This document shows, piece after piece, positions 1-6,837 of a stretch of 13,563 bases of DNA. Numbering within the stretch: the stretch's first letter is position 1; every line of letters begins with the position of its first letter. The notes beneath the pieces were generated by a model that saw only the letters and a program-made list of their open reading frames with translations, had not been told where the DNA came from and ran no database searches. The stretch comes from JAUQQI01 sp042408785 (GTDB lineage Bacteria; Chloroflexota; Dehalococcoidia; JAUQQI01), in assembly GCA_042408785.1 (NCBI GenBank), contig JBHOQU010000126.1, forward strand, positions 1 through 13,563, read 5' to 3'. Both the position numbers and the translations under genes were made by a program.

Positions 1-86
1 AACCCCAGCCCCAGCAGGGCAACCAGCGCGACGGCCAGGGGGCCGTGCTGGCCAAGGGCCCTAAAAACGGACCTCAAGCCGCTCAC
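1..86 (-). CDS. Partial open frame, hydrophobic N-terminus, function unknown
   Basis: Only the first 28 or so codons are present; the frame stays open to the left edge. A GTG at 84-86 is preceded by a weak AAAGG ribosome binding site about four bases upstream. After a short positively charged start (VSGLRSVFRALGQHG) the frame becomes strongly hydrophobic (LAVALVALLGLG), as in a first membrane segment or signal anchor. It lies 56 bases downstream of the AttH-like gene on the same strand, so it could be the next gene of that operon. AttH-type genes often neighbour ABC export permeases, but nothing visible here identifies the family. The call rests on the start signal, the position and the hydrophobic pattern only. 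Confidence 0.35.
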   Translation of the reverse strand, partial: MSGLRSVFRALGQHGPLAVALVALLGLG

Positions 87-142
87 GTAGCCTTTGCACC
101 TTCCCCGTCCCGCGGGAGCCGGAGACGCTGCGCTTTTGGGAC

Positions 143-1426
143 CTATCGGATCATAGCATAGCCGGTCAGCTCCACATAGCCCCGGCCCGAAATGTCCGCG
201 CCGCCCCGCCGACCAAAAACGGCCACTTTGCCCTCCCAGTAGGCCAGGCCGAAGGCTCGGCTGATGAACTCCTGGTTGGGCATCGCCGGGGCAAGGGCAA
301 GTTCCAGGCCTTCACCCGGCAGCTCCACGGTCCAGCCCGACGGGTAAACCGCCCCGGTGAGGGGGCTGCGCCAGGTTCCCAGGGCCGTAACCTTAAAGTC
401 CTGGGGGCCGAGGGACCGAACAACCCCATACTCGTCCACGTAGGTGCCGTGGAGGATGGCCGGCGGTCCCGGCGCAAACCTGACCAGGTAGAGCATAATT
501 TCGGTGTTATCGTCCAGCTGGATGGAAAACCAGTCCCAGCCGCCCCCGAGCAGGGCGGTGAATGCCCCCCACTGGCGGTCATGCCAGGCCAGCGCCGTCA
601 CGGGAAAGTCCTGCCCCCCCAGCCGCAGCCGCCCCGCCCCCGTGAGCCGGGTCCGGGAGTAGTAATAACTGTCGCCGGCCGGGCCGTAAGAGACGAGGCC
701 GGTGTCCCCGTGGAGCACCGCCTGCTTGGCATCCGTCAGCTCCAGGTCGAAGCCGGCCGCCCCGTTTCCGGCCGCCAGCCGGTAGCGGCGGCCCTCCCCC
801 CGAATCTGCCAATCGCCCAACTGCAGGTCGACAATCCCAGGGCGGGGTTCCCGGGCCGGCAAACCGAACCGCTCGTCGCTGATAAAGAGGCCCAGGTCCG
901 GGGCTGACACCGCAAAGTGGGCGAAATGGCCGGCGATTCCGGACTGGCCGATAACCTGGAAAAAGGTGAGCTCAAAGCCGAACTCCCGGCCGTCGGGGGC
1001 CGTCAGGTGACCGGTAAAATACCACCACTCCACCGGGTCCCGGTGGGGGGACTCGTCGGCGGGCAGGCTCACCCTGGGCTCGGGCTCCGGCCGCCGGGCC
1101 GATTCGGGCACCGGCCCCGGCGGCCGCACCTCCCAGGTCCGGCCGTCGCCCCGGCCGAAGATCAGACCCCGGCCGAAGGCCTGGGCCAGCCCGTCTCCGG
1201 TCAGGAAGCGGCGGCTCACCGGCCGGCCCAGGGCGGCTTCGCCCCCGGCCGCCTGAAAGGCGGTCCAGAACGGGTAGCCGTCCCAGTCGGCCACAAAGTA
1301 GCCCAGGTCGTCGGGGCCGGTCTGGAAAAACCGGCCGTTGGGAATGGCCTTGTCGGCCGCAACGACGCTTCCCCAGGCCAGCCAGACCAGGGCCGCCAGG
1401 AGGGGGATGAGCCGCGCCGGCCGCAT
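143..1426 (-). CDS. Exported AttH/CrtC-like lipocalin-fold protein with an N-terminal LGFP-like module
   Basis: A protein of 427 residues. Residues 1-24 form a signal peptide (MRPARL, a hydrophobic core, then VVAA). Residues about 36-92 hold a module rich in W/F and GG with the pattern FWTAF, GG, LGRPVS, QAFGRG, resembling LGFP-like repeats of exported proteins. Residues about 125-425 match the AttH/carotenoid 1,2-hydratase (CrtC) lipocalin-like family: EWWYFTGHL at 133-141, AWHDRQWG at 280-287 and WDWFSIQLDDN at 297-307. Family members act on hydrophobic substrates such as carotenoids, and CrtC hydrates an isolated double bond; the substrate here is unknown. The ATG (1424-1426) overlaps the SDR stop by one base (TGATG), implying translational coupling. 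This start gives the signal peptide, whereas the same frame extended further upstream reads as nonsense over the SDR gene. No carotenoid genes are visible nearby. Confidence 0.82.
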   Translation of the reverse strand: MRPARLIPLLAALVWLAWGSVVAADKAIPNGRFFQTGPDDLGYFVADWDGYPFWTAFQAAGGEAALGRPVSRRFLTGDGLAQAFGRGLIFGRGDGRTWEVRPPGPVPESARRPEPEPRVSLPADESPHRDPVEWWYFTGHLTAPDGREFGFELTFFQVIGQSGIAGHFAHFAVSAPDLGLFISDERFGLPAREPRPGIVDLQLGDWQIRGEGRRYRLAAGNGAAGFDLELTDAKQAVLHGDTGLVSYGPAGDSYYYSRTRLTGAGRLRLGGQDFPVTALAWHDRQWGAFTALLGGGWDWFSIQLDDNTEIMLYLVRFAPGPPAILHGTYVDEYGVVRSLGPQDFKVTALGTWRSPLTGAVYPSGWTVELPGEGLELALAPAMPNQEFISRAFGLAYWEGKVAVFGRRGGADISGRGYVELTGYAMIR

Positions 1427-2274
1427 CAGCTCAGGACCCGGCCCCCGCAGACGTTGATGGTCTGGCCGGTGATGTAGCCGGCCCGGTCCGAGGCCAGAAA
1501 CACCACCAGGTTGGCCACGTCCTCGACGGTGCCGGTCCGGCGGAGGGGGATCTGCTCGATGAGGCGCTTGCGGGCCTCCTCCAAGCTCACCCCCCAGAGG
1601 CGGGCCTCGTAGGCCCCCCAGTCGGACATCCGCTCCGTCTCGATGAGGCCGGGGCAGACGGCGTTCACGTTGATGCCGGCCGGGGCCAGCTCCATGGCCA
1701 GGACCTGGGTAAAACCTTGCAGGCCGAACTTGGAGGTGGAGTAAGCCCCCATTCGGGGATTCCCCCGCCGGCCGGCAATGGAGGAGATGTTGATAATCTT
1801 GCCGCCCCAACCCTGCCGGACCATGACCGGCGCCACATACTTACAGCACAGAAAGGTGCCGGTCAGGTTCACCCGAAGGACCTCCTCCCAGGCGTCCTCT
1901 TCCAGGTCGACGACGGGAACCCGGTCCCGGCCCCGGGGGGCGGCGGCGTTGTTTACCAGGATATCGATTCGGCCGAACTCCGCCAGGGTCTGCTCTACCA
2001 TCTGGACTACCTGGTTGCGGTCGGTAACGTCGACCCAGAGGGGGAGGGCGCGCCGGCCCAGGGCCCGGATCTCTTCGGCCACGCTTTCCACCCCCCGCCA
2101 GCCCATCGCCTTTTCGTATTCCGGGTAGGTTTCGGGGGGGCGGTAGCGGGCGGTAACCACCACGTCCGCCCCGGCATCGGCCAGGGCCAGGGCGATGGCC
2201 CGCCCGATCCCGTTATACCTGCCGGCGCCGGTAACGATCGCGACCTTGCCTTCGAGGTTTATCGTGTAGGGCAT
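1426..2274 (-). CDS. Short-chain dehydrogenase/reductase (SDR family, classical type)
   Basis: A 282-residue NAD(P)-dependent oxidoreductase of the classical SDR type. It has a Rossmann cofactor loop TGAGRYNGIG (15-24), two residues longer than the usual TGxxxGIG, a NNAA motif (108-111), the catalytic Ser around 164-165 (NISS), YSTSK with Tyr178 and Lys182, and CPG at 207-209. Length and motif spacing are normal for enzymes annotated as 3-oxoacyl-ACP reductase or glucose 1-dehydrogenase-like; the substrate cannot be assigned. The protein should be cytoplasmic. The ATG (2272-2274) has an AGGAGG ribosome binding site ten bases upstream (2285-2290). It follows the ABC ATPase by 82 bases, which hold an internal promoter, and it is translationally coupled to the AttH-like gene downstream. 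Paired with a transporter, it may process the imported compound, but this is inference. Confidence 0.92.
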   Translation of the reverse strand: MPYTINLEGKVAIVTGAGRYNGIGRAIALALADAGADVVVTARYRPPETYPEYEKAMGWRGVESVAEEIRALGRRALPLWVDVTDRNQVVQMVEQTLAEFGRIDILVNNAAAPRGRDRVPVVDLEEDAWEEVLRVNLTGTFLCCKYVAPVMVRQGWGGKIINISSIAGRRGNPRMGAYSTSKFGLQGFTQVLAMELAPAGINVNAVCPGLIETERMSDWGAYEARLWGVSLEEARKRLIEQIPLRRTGTVEDVANLVVFLASDRAGYITGQTINVCGGRVLS

Positions 2275-2308
2275 GGGTGTGCGGCCTCCTGGGCGAAGTC
2301 TTCAAAAG

Positions 2309-2338
2309 CGTATACCAGCCGGCCCCCGGCCCTGTCAA
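2309..2338 (-). promoter_or_regulatory. Internal sigma-70-type promoter for the SDR/AttH pair
   Basis: On the minus strand a perfect -35 box TTGACA (2333-2338) is followed by 18 bases and TATACG (2309-2314), with TGG just before the -10 giving an extended -10 (TGn). It lies between the ATPase stop and the SDR start, predicting a transcript start near 2302 and a leader of about 28 nt carrying the AGGAGG site. It has the same -35 box and spacer length as the main operon promoter at 5111-5140, so the SDR and AttH-like genes can probably be expressed apart from the transporter. Confidence 0.6.
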
Positions 2339-2356
2339 ACCGGGCCCTGCCGGCCC

Positions 2357-3154
2357 CTACTCCGCCGCAGGGACCCTCAGGGCCGCCTGCCGGACCTCCT
2401 TCTCCAGCAGGCCCCAGATGTGGTCCACGTAGCGGCCGAACTCGGCCGTCCGCTTCACCCGGAGGGGCCGGGGCCGGGGGATTTCGATGCGGATGTCCTC
2501 GACGACGCGGCCGGGTCGGGAAGCCATCACCAGGACCCGGTCGGCCAGGTAGCACGCCTCCTCGATCTGGTGCGTAACAAACACCACCGTCTTGGCGGTG
2601 TCCGCCCAGACCCGCAGAAGCTCCAGCTGCATCAGCTCCCGGGTCTGGGCATCCAGGGCGGCGAAGGGCTCATCCATCAGCAGGATCTCCGGGTCCACGG
2701 CCAGGGCCCGGGCCAGGTTGACCCGCTGGCGCATGCCGCCCGAGATCTCGTGGGGATAATAGTGGGCGAAGGCCCCCAGCCCGACCCGGTCCAGCAGCTT
2801 CAGGCAGACCTCGTCGGCCTGCCGGCGGGGCATCCCCCGGACCTCGAGGCCGAACCGGACGTTCTGCAGGACGGTCCGCCAGGGGAACAGCGAGTCCTGC
2901 TGGAAAACCATCGCCCGGTCGGGGCCGGGCCCCGTCACCACCCGCCGGCCCACCCGGACTGCCCCCGACGAGGGTGGGATCAGGCCGGCGATGATACGGA
3001 GCAGGGTGGTCTTCCCACAGCCGCTGGGCCCCACCAGGGCCACGAATTCACCCCGGCCCACCGCAAAGGTTATTTCGGTCAGGACTTCGGTAACCTTCCC
3101 GTCCTTTACGAAGCGCTTGGCAACCCTTTCGACCGAGAGAATCGGGTCACTCAT
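2357..3154 (-). CDS. ABC transporter ATP-binding protein, nitrate/sulfonate/taurine type
   Basis: A 265-residue cytoplasmic ATPase that powers uptake together with the permease and binding protein encoded just upstream. It has Walker A GPSGCGKTT (42-50), a Q-loop at FQQD (84-87), the signature ISGGMRQR (137-144), Walker B ILLMDEP (157-163), a D-loop ALD and the H-loop His195. The FQQDSLFPW sequence after the Q-loop and the MASRPGRV stretch near 210 are typical of the SsuB/TauB/NrtD group. Its ATG overlaps the permease stop (ATGAGTGA, eight bases shared), a sign of coupled translation. Length is normal and all catalytic motifs are intact. Substrate class is inferred from the family only; members import sulfonates, taurine, nitrate, pyrimidine precursors or aromatic acids. 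Confidence 0.95.
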   Translation of the reverse strand: MSDPILSVERVAKRFVKDGKVTEVLTEITFAVGRGEFVALVGPSGCGKTTLLRIIAGLIPPSSGAVRVGRRVVTGPGPDRAMVFQQDSLFPWRTVLQNVRFGLEVRGMPRRQADEVCLKLLDRVGLGAFAHYYPHEISGGMRQRVNLARALAVDPEILLMDEPFAALDAQTRELMQLELLRVWADTAKTVVFVTHQIEEACYLADRVLVMASRPGRVVEDIRIEIPRPRPLRVKRTAEFGRYVDHIWGLLEKEVRQAALRVPAAE

Positions 3155-3971
3155 GGTGCTCCATTCGCCAGGGGGCGAGCTTACGCTCCAGGCTGCTGAG
3201 CAGATAGACCATGAGGGCCCCGAAGCCCGCCAGGATTATCACAGCCATGAAAAGCGCGGCCGTGTCAAACACCTGCGAGGAGGAGAGGATCAGCAGGCCG
3301 AGGCCGCTGCGGGCCCCGAAGAACTCGGCGACGACCACCCCGACCAGGGCCCGTCCGACGGCCAGCCTCAAGCCGGCGACGATAAAGGGCAGGGCGGCCG
3401 GAACCAGCACCATGCGGAAGGTCTGAAAGCCCCCGGCCTGGAAGGAGCGGGCCACCTCCAGCCAGTGGCGGTCGCAGGCCCGGATGCCGGCCTCGGTGTT
3501 GATTATGATGGGGAAAACGGCCAGCAGGGCCCCCACTGCAATCTTCGACTCCCAGCCGATGCCGAACCAGATGATGAAGATGGGGGCCACGGCCACGGTC
3601 GGGGTCGCGTACAGGGCCGAGACCCAGACGGTGAGAAAGTCGTGAACCGCATCGCTCACGGCCATTAGGGTCCCGACGGTTATCCCCACCGCCGCGGCGA
3701 TGGCAAAGCCGAGGGCGAACTCGGAGAGGCTGGTGTAAATATGCGCCCAGAGGGCTCCGGAAGCCGCCAGCAGAAGGGTCTTTTCCACCACCCGGGAGAG
3801 GGGCACGACGATGAGGGGGTTGGTGAAGACCGTCCGGGTGCTCACCTCCCAGAGGGCGGCCACCAGCGCCACCGAAAGGACTACCCGCCACCCCCGGCCC
3901 CGGGGCAGCAGGGCCCGGACTCCCGGCCGGACCGGCTTGGAAGGTCGGGTTTCGACGGCGGTATCGGCCAC
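3147..3971 (-). CDS. ABC transporter permease, nitrate/sulfonate/taurine type (BPD family)
   Basis: A 274-residue integral membrane protein with about six hydrophobic segments (roughly 29-46, 83-106, 113-137, 144-158, 190-215 and 237-260). The cytoplasmic EAA loop that contacts the ATPase is at about 171-196 (EVARSFQAGG...FRMVLVPAALP). This is the SsuC/TauC/NrtB type. The start is taken as GTG at 3969-3971: it lies 16 bases after the stop of the binding-protein gene with a GGGGAG site before it. A longer reading would overlap that gene by about 95 bases and begins with unlikely proline-rich sequence. The gene overlaps the ATPase downstream by eight bases. A basic stretch of about 28 residues precedes the first membrane segment. 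Nothing appears broken. Confidence 0.93.
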   Translation of the reverse strand: MADTAVETRPSKPVRPGVRALLPRGRGWRVVLSVALVAALWEVSTRTVFTNPLIVVPLSRVVEKTLLLAASGALWAHIYTSLSEFALGFAIAAAVGITVGTLMAVSDAVHDFLTVWVSALYATPTVAVAPIFIIWFGIGWESKIAVGALLAVFPIIINTEAGIRACDRHWLEVARSFQAGGFQTFRMVLVPAALPFIVAGLRLAVGRALVGVVVAEFFGARSGLGLLILSSSQVFDTAALFMAVIILAGFGALMVYLLSSLERKLAPWRMEHHE

Positions 3972-3987
3972 GGGGGCCCTTTCTCCC

Positions 3988-5043
3988 CTAGCGTCGGACG
4001 CCCCGGCGCTGAAGGGCCTGGGCCAGGTAAGAGGTGTCCAGATAGCGCTTGGGGTCGGCTTCGGCGGCCTGGATGGTCCCATCCTCCACCATGAACTCTA
4101 AAACCTTCTGGAGACTGCTTTCGGTGAGGGCCATGTCCCGGTAAAAGAGGGGCGGGTCCACGGCCACGGTCCCCTCGTAAGTCTGGCGGGCCTCGTCGGC
4201 TGAGACGTTGAGGCGCTTGGCCAGAATCTCAACGGCCCGGTTCTTGTTCGCCGGGTTAAGCAGCCAGGCGGTGGCCTCGGTGAGGGCGGCCAGCACCCGG
4301 ACCAGCGCCTCCGAATTGGCCGAGGCCCACGACCGGTTGGCCCCCAGGGTCAGGAAGGCGAAATCGGGGAGGACCTCGGTGGAGGCGCCCAGCCGGGTAA
4401 AGCCCTTCTGAACCAGCGGCAGGTCCAGGGGAGGGGTGAGCATGGTGGCGTCGATGGAGCCGGCCTGCAGGGCCGTCACCCGCTCGGGCGTCCCCCCGGC
4501 CACCACCATCTGGTAGTCCCCTTCGGCGAGACCCCGGGCCCGAAGCAGCACCCGCAGGAGGGGCGTCTCCCCGGCCCGGAGGGCCGAGACCCCGATGACC
4601 TTGCCCTTGAGGTCGGCGTAGCTTTTAATCTGGGGCTTAGCTACCAGCACGTAATAGGCCCGGTTAAACCCGGCCACAATGACGACCCCGCCCCCGCCCC
4701 GGGCGGCCCCGGCGATGACCGCGTCGGCCGTGGCGGTGGCCACCGGCACCGACCCACTAGAAAGGAGCTGGACGCTGCTGGCCGAGGCCCGGGTGAGGAC
4801 CCGGTCGAATTCAACCCCGAACTTGCCGAACAGTCCCTCCTCGTCGGCGATGTAGACCGGCCAGTGGTTGAGGTTGTCGGTGACGACCCCGAAGGTGACC
4901 TTAATCGGGGCGGCCGTGGGGCCGGCCGGGGCGCCGCCGGCCGGCGCCCCGGTCTGCGGGGCGCATGCTTCGACAAGGAGCCCGAGGGCTCCCGCCAGGC
5001 CGGTCTTAACGAAAACCCGCCGGGAAACGGTCCGGGTCAGCAT
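3988..5043 (-). CDS. ABC substrate-binding lipoprotein, NMT1/SsuA-like
   Basis: A 351-residue exported binding protein, first gene of the operon. The N-terminus has a twin-arginine motif (SRRVFVK, 7-13), a hydrophobic stretch and a lipobox ending at Cys27 (VEAC), so it is probably a Tat-exported lipoprotein at the outer face of the membrane. A low-complexity Ala/Gly/Pro linker covers about 28-46. The mature part opens with KVTFGVVTDNLNHWPVYIADEEGLF, typical of the NMT1/THI5-like group (SsuA, TauA, ThiY), and the SYADLKGKVIGV segment near 141-152 is also characteristic. The ligand is not deducible. The ATG (5041-5043) has a full AAAGGAGG site six bases upstream and a strong promoter at 5111-5140. 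The Glu at lipobox position -2 is unusual but tolerable. Confidence 0.92.
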   Translation of the reverse strand: MLTRTVSRRVFVKTGLAGALGLLVEACAPQTGAPAGGAPAGPTAAPIKVTFGVVTDNLNHWPVYIADEEGLFGKFGVEFDRVLTRASASSVQLLSSGSVPVATATADAVIAGAARGGGGVVIVAGFNRAYYVLVAKPQIKSYADLKGKVIGVSALRAGETPLLRVLLRARGLAEGDYQMVVAGGTPERVTALQAGSIDATMLTPPLDLPLVQKGFTRLGASTEVLPDFAFLTLGANRSWASANSEALVRVLAALTEATAWLLNPANKNRAVEILAKRLNVSADEARQTYEGTVAVDPPLFYRDMALTESSLQKVLEFMVEDGTIQAAEADPKRYLDTSYLAQALQRRGVRR

Positions 5044-5095
5044 GAAGGGCCTCCTTTCCGGGCCTCCGGTCTTCTCTGGAATTCTCCCCTGGTCC

Positions 5096-5107
5096 CCAGA
5101 GCTCTGG
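5096..5107. promoter_or_regulatory. 12-bp perfect palindrome at the operon transcript start
   Basis: CCAGAGCTCTGG is a perfect inverted repeat lying just downstream of the -10 box of the ABC operon promoter, over the predicted transcript start (near 5104). That position suits a repressor operator. No regulator gene is next to it, and a 12-bp palindrome in GC-rich DNA can arise by chance. Confidence 0.35.
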
Positions 5108-5110
5108 CAG

Positions 5111-5140
5111 AGTATAGTAACGGGCAGGACAGTCTGTCAA
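5111..5140 (-). promoter_or_regulatory. Sigma-70-type promoter of the ABC/SDR/AttH operon
   Basis: On the minus strand a perfect TTGACA (5135-5140) is followed by 18 bases and TATACT (5111-5116; one mismatch to TATAAT). It starts ten bases after the stop of the glycosyltransferase gene and predicts a leader of about 60 nt carrying the AAAGGAGG site of the binding-protein gene. This is one of the two or three best promoter matches in the window. Confidence 0.75.
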
Positions 5141-5149
5141 AATCGGCGG

Positions 5150-6259
5150 CTATTGCCCCAGAACCTCGCGGTAGACCCGCAGCACCTCGGCTACCATCCG
5201 GTCCAGGGTAAACTCGGCTTCAACCCGCCTCCGCCCCGCCGCCCCCATGGCCCGCCGGCGCTGCGGGTCGGCCAGAAGCTCGGCCAGGGCCGCCGCCAGG
5301 GCGCCGGGATCGCGCGGGGGAACGACCAGGCCGGTCTCCCCATGGCGGTTCACGTGGGAGGTTCCGGTACCCAGCTCGGTGGTGACGACCGGCAGGCCGG
5401 CGGCCATGGCCTCCAGCAGGGAGATCCCGAAGGCCTCCGACCGCTCCGTGGCCGGAAGGACGTAAACGTCGGCCGCCCGGTAAAGGGCCGGCAGCTCCTC
5501 GTCGGGAAGCGCCCCCAGGAAAGCCACCCGGGAACCGAGGCCGTACTCCGCAACCAGGCGGCGAAGGCGCGGCGCCTCCGGCCCATCCCCCACCAGGGCC
5601 AGCCGCGCCGCCGGAACCAGCCGCAGGGCCTCCACCAGGCAGTCCAGACCCTTGTAGTATCTAAAGCGGCCCACGAAGAGCACCAGGGGGCTTCCCAGCT
5701 TCGCCCGCCACGCCGCCACCCGGTCCGGGTCGAAGGCGTCGAACCGGCCCGGGTCGATGCCCAGGGGTACCACCCGGCACTTGGCGGCCACCGGCCGCAG
5801 GAAGGGAGACGACACCAGGTACTGGGGGCTCGTAACCAGGATGGCGTCTGCCCGGCGCAGGAGGCGGCCCAGCAGGGGCCGGTAAAGCCGAAGGAGGGTC
5901 CGCTGGCGGACGATGTCGCTGTGGTAGGTGATGACGAGCCGGCCCCGGGGCCGCAGAAGGTAGGCTACTTCCCCCAGGGGGTACGGGAAATGCAGGTGGT
6001 AAATATCGGCGTCGCTTCGCCAGAGCTCCAGGCAGAGGCGGAAGCTTATCGGGGTGGAGGCCAGCTCTGCCAAGCGCCCGGCCTTGGTCACCGGCACCCC
6101 GAACAACACTTCCCACCGGGTCCGCCGGTCCGGGGCGGTGACCAGGACCGAGGCGGCGATCCCGAGGGCCCGCAGGCGGGCGGTGAGGTCCCGGATGTGG
6201 CCCTCGATCCCGCCGGGGACCGGGTAAAAATCCTTGTAAACGTGGAGCACCCGAAACAC
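5150..6259 (-). CDS. Glycosyltransferase family 4 (GT-B fold)
   Basis: A 369-residue cytoplasmic or membrane-associated glycosyltransferase that probably transfers a sugar from a nucleotide donor to a glycan, lipid or cell-wall acceptor. The N-terminal half has GGIEGH (16-21), the acceptor-side glycine-rich loop, and YHSD (112-115). The C-terminal donor domain has VPLGID (164-169), the GRFRYYKG segment (197-204), and the EX7E motif with Glu275 and Glu283 (EAFGISLLEAMA). The start is GTG at 6257-6259, directly before the RVLHVYKDFYP that typically opens this family; a weak GGATGGGG lies just upstream. No other sugar or lipopolysaccharide genes are visible, so its product is unknown. It is separated from the ABC operon by that operon's promoter and read alone. 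No frameshift is seen. Confidence 0.92.
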   Translation of the reverse strand: MFRVLHVYKDFYPVPGGIEGHIRDLTARLRALGIAASVLVTAPDRRTRWEVLFGVPVTKAGRLAELASTPISFRLCLELWRSDADIYHLHFPYPLGEVAYLLRPRGRLVITYHSDIVRQRTLLRLYRPLLGRLLRRADAILVTSPQYLVSSPFLRPVAAKCRVVPLGIDPGRFDAFDPDRVAAWRAKLGSPLVLFVGRFRYYKGLDCLVEALRLVPAARLALVGDGPEAPRLRRLVAEYGLGSRVAFLGALPDEELPALYRAADVYVLPATERSEAFGISLLEAMAAGLPVVTTELGTGTSHVNRHGETGLVVPPRDPGALAAALAELLADPQRRRAMGAAGRRRVEAEFTLDRMVAEVLRVYREVLGQ

Positions 6260-6304
6260 CGCCCCATCCGCAGTTTAACCGGCCGCCCCCGCCCCGATCC
6301 AGGC

Positions 6305-6326
6305 TATACTTGAACCCGAAAGGAGG
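6305..6326 (+). promoter_or_regulatory. -10 box and strong ribosome binding site for the DinB gene
   Basis: TATACT (6305-6310) is a good -10 box, and AAAGGAGG (6319-6326) is a full ribosome binding site six bases before the GTG at 6333. No convincing -35 box lies 16-18 bases upstream of the -10, so the promoter part is weaker than others in the window. The ribosome binding site decides the GTG start. Confidence 0.45.
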
Positions 6327-6332
6327 CGTCCC

Positions 6333-6814
6333 GTGCTGCTGGATGCGGTCAAAACCCTCTACGCCTACAGCGCCTGGGCCAACGGCCGGGTGCTCGAAAC
6401 CGCCGCCAGGCTGGACCCCGACCGGTATTTTGCCAGACCGGGCGGCAGCTTCGATTCGGTCCACGACACCCTTACCCACATTGTCGGGGCCCAGTGGCTC
6501 TGGCTGCGGCGGTGGCTGGGGGAGTCGCCCCGGGCCATGTTCGGCCCGGCCGACTTTGAGGGCACCGCCGCTGGGAGGAGGTGGAGGCGGAGACCCAGGC
6601 GTACCTGGCGGGCCTCGACGAGGCAGCCCTGGGGCAGACCCTCGTCTACCTGGATACCCGGGGCCTCGAGCACGCCTTTTCCCTCTGGCAGACCCTGCTC
6701 CACCAGGTGAACCACGCCACCCAGCACCGGAGCGAGGCGGCGATGATGCTCACCCGACTGGGCCACTCGCCGGGCGAACCGGACTTCGTCCGCCACCTGG
6801 AGCAGCGGCCTTAA
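6333..6814 (+). pseudogene. DinB-family protein, frameshifted
   Basis: Two frames together encode one DinB/YfiT-type four-helix protein; some relatives use metal-bound histidines for thiol (bacillithiol or mycothiol) transfer. The first frame gives residues 1-80: MLLDAVKTLY, then HDTLTHIVGAQWLW (44-57), whose His49 is a typical metal ligand, ending near GPADFEG. Near 6571 the homology moves to another frame that begins WEEVEAE and continues to the stop at 6812-6814, including HQVNHATQHRSE with the other expected histidines. The usual few residues between the two parts (often ALRAR-like) are missing, so a short deletion of 3n+1 bases is the simplest explanation. The intact N-terminal frame would read on to 6710 with unrelated Arg-rich sequence. 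Family identity is fairly sure; whether the gene is dead or the sequence is in error is open. Confidence 0.8.
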
Positions 6815-6837
6815 CCCCAGGCGAGACCCCCGGAGTT

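Noticed and set aside
1427..1810. N-terminal extension of the AttH-like frame into the SDR gene
   Set aside because: The extra 128 residues are Arg, Pro and His-rich shadow sequence of the SDR gene; a clear signal peptide begins at the ATG at 1424-1426.
6260..6332. Promoter for the glycosyltransferase gene in the divergent gap
   Set aside because: The best pair on the minus strand (TGGATC, 17 bases, TTAAAC) matches the consensus at only about half the positions in each box.
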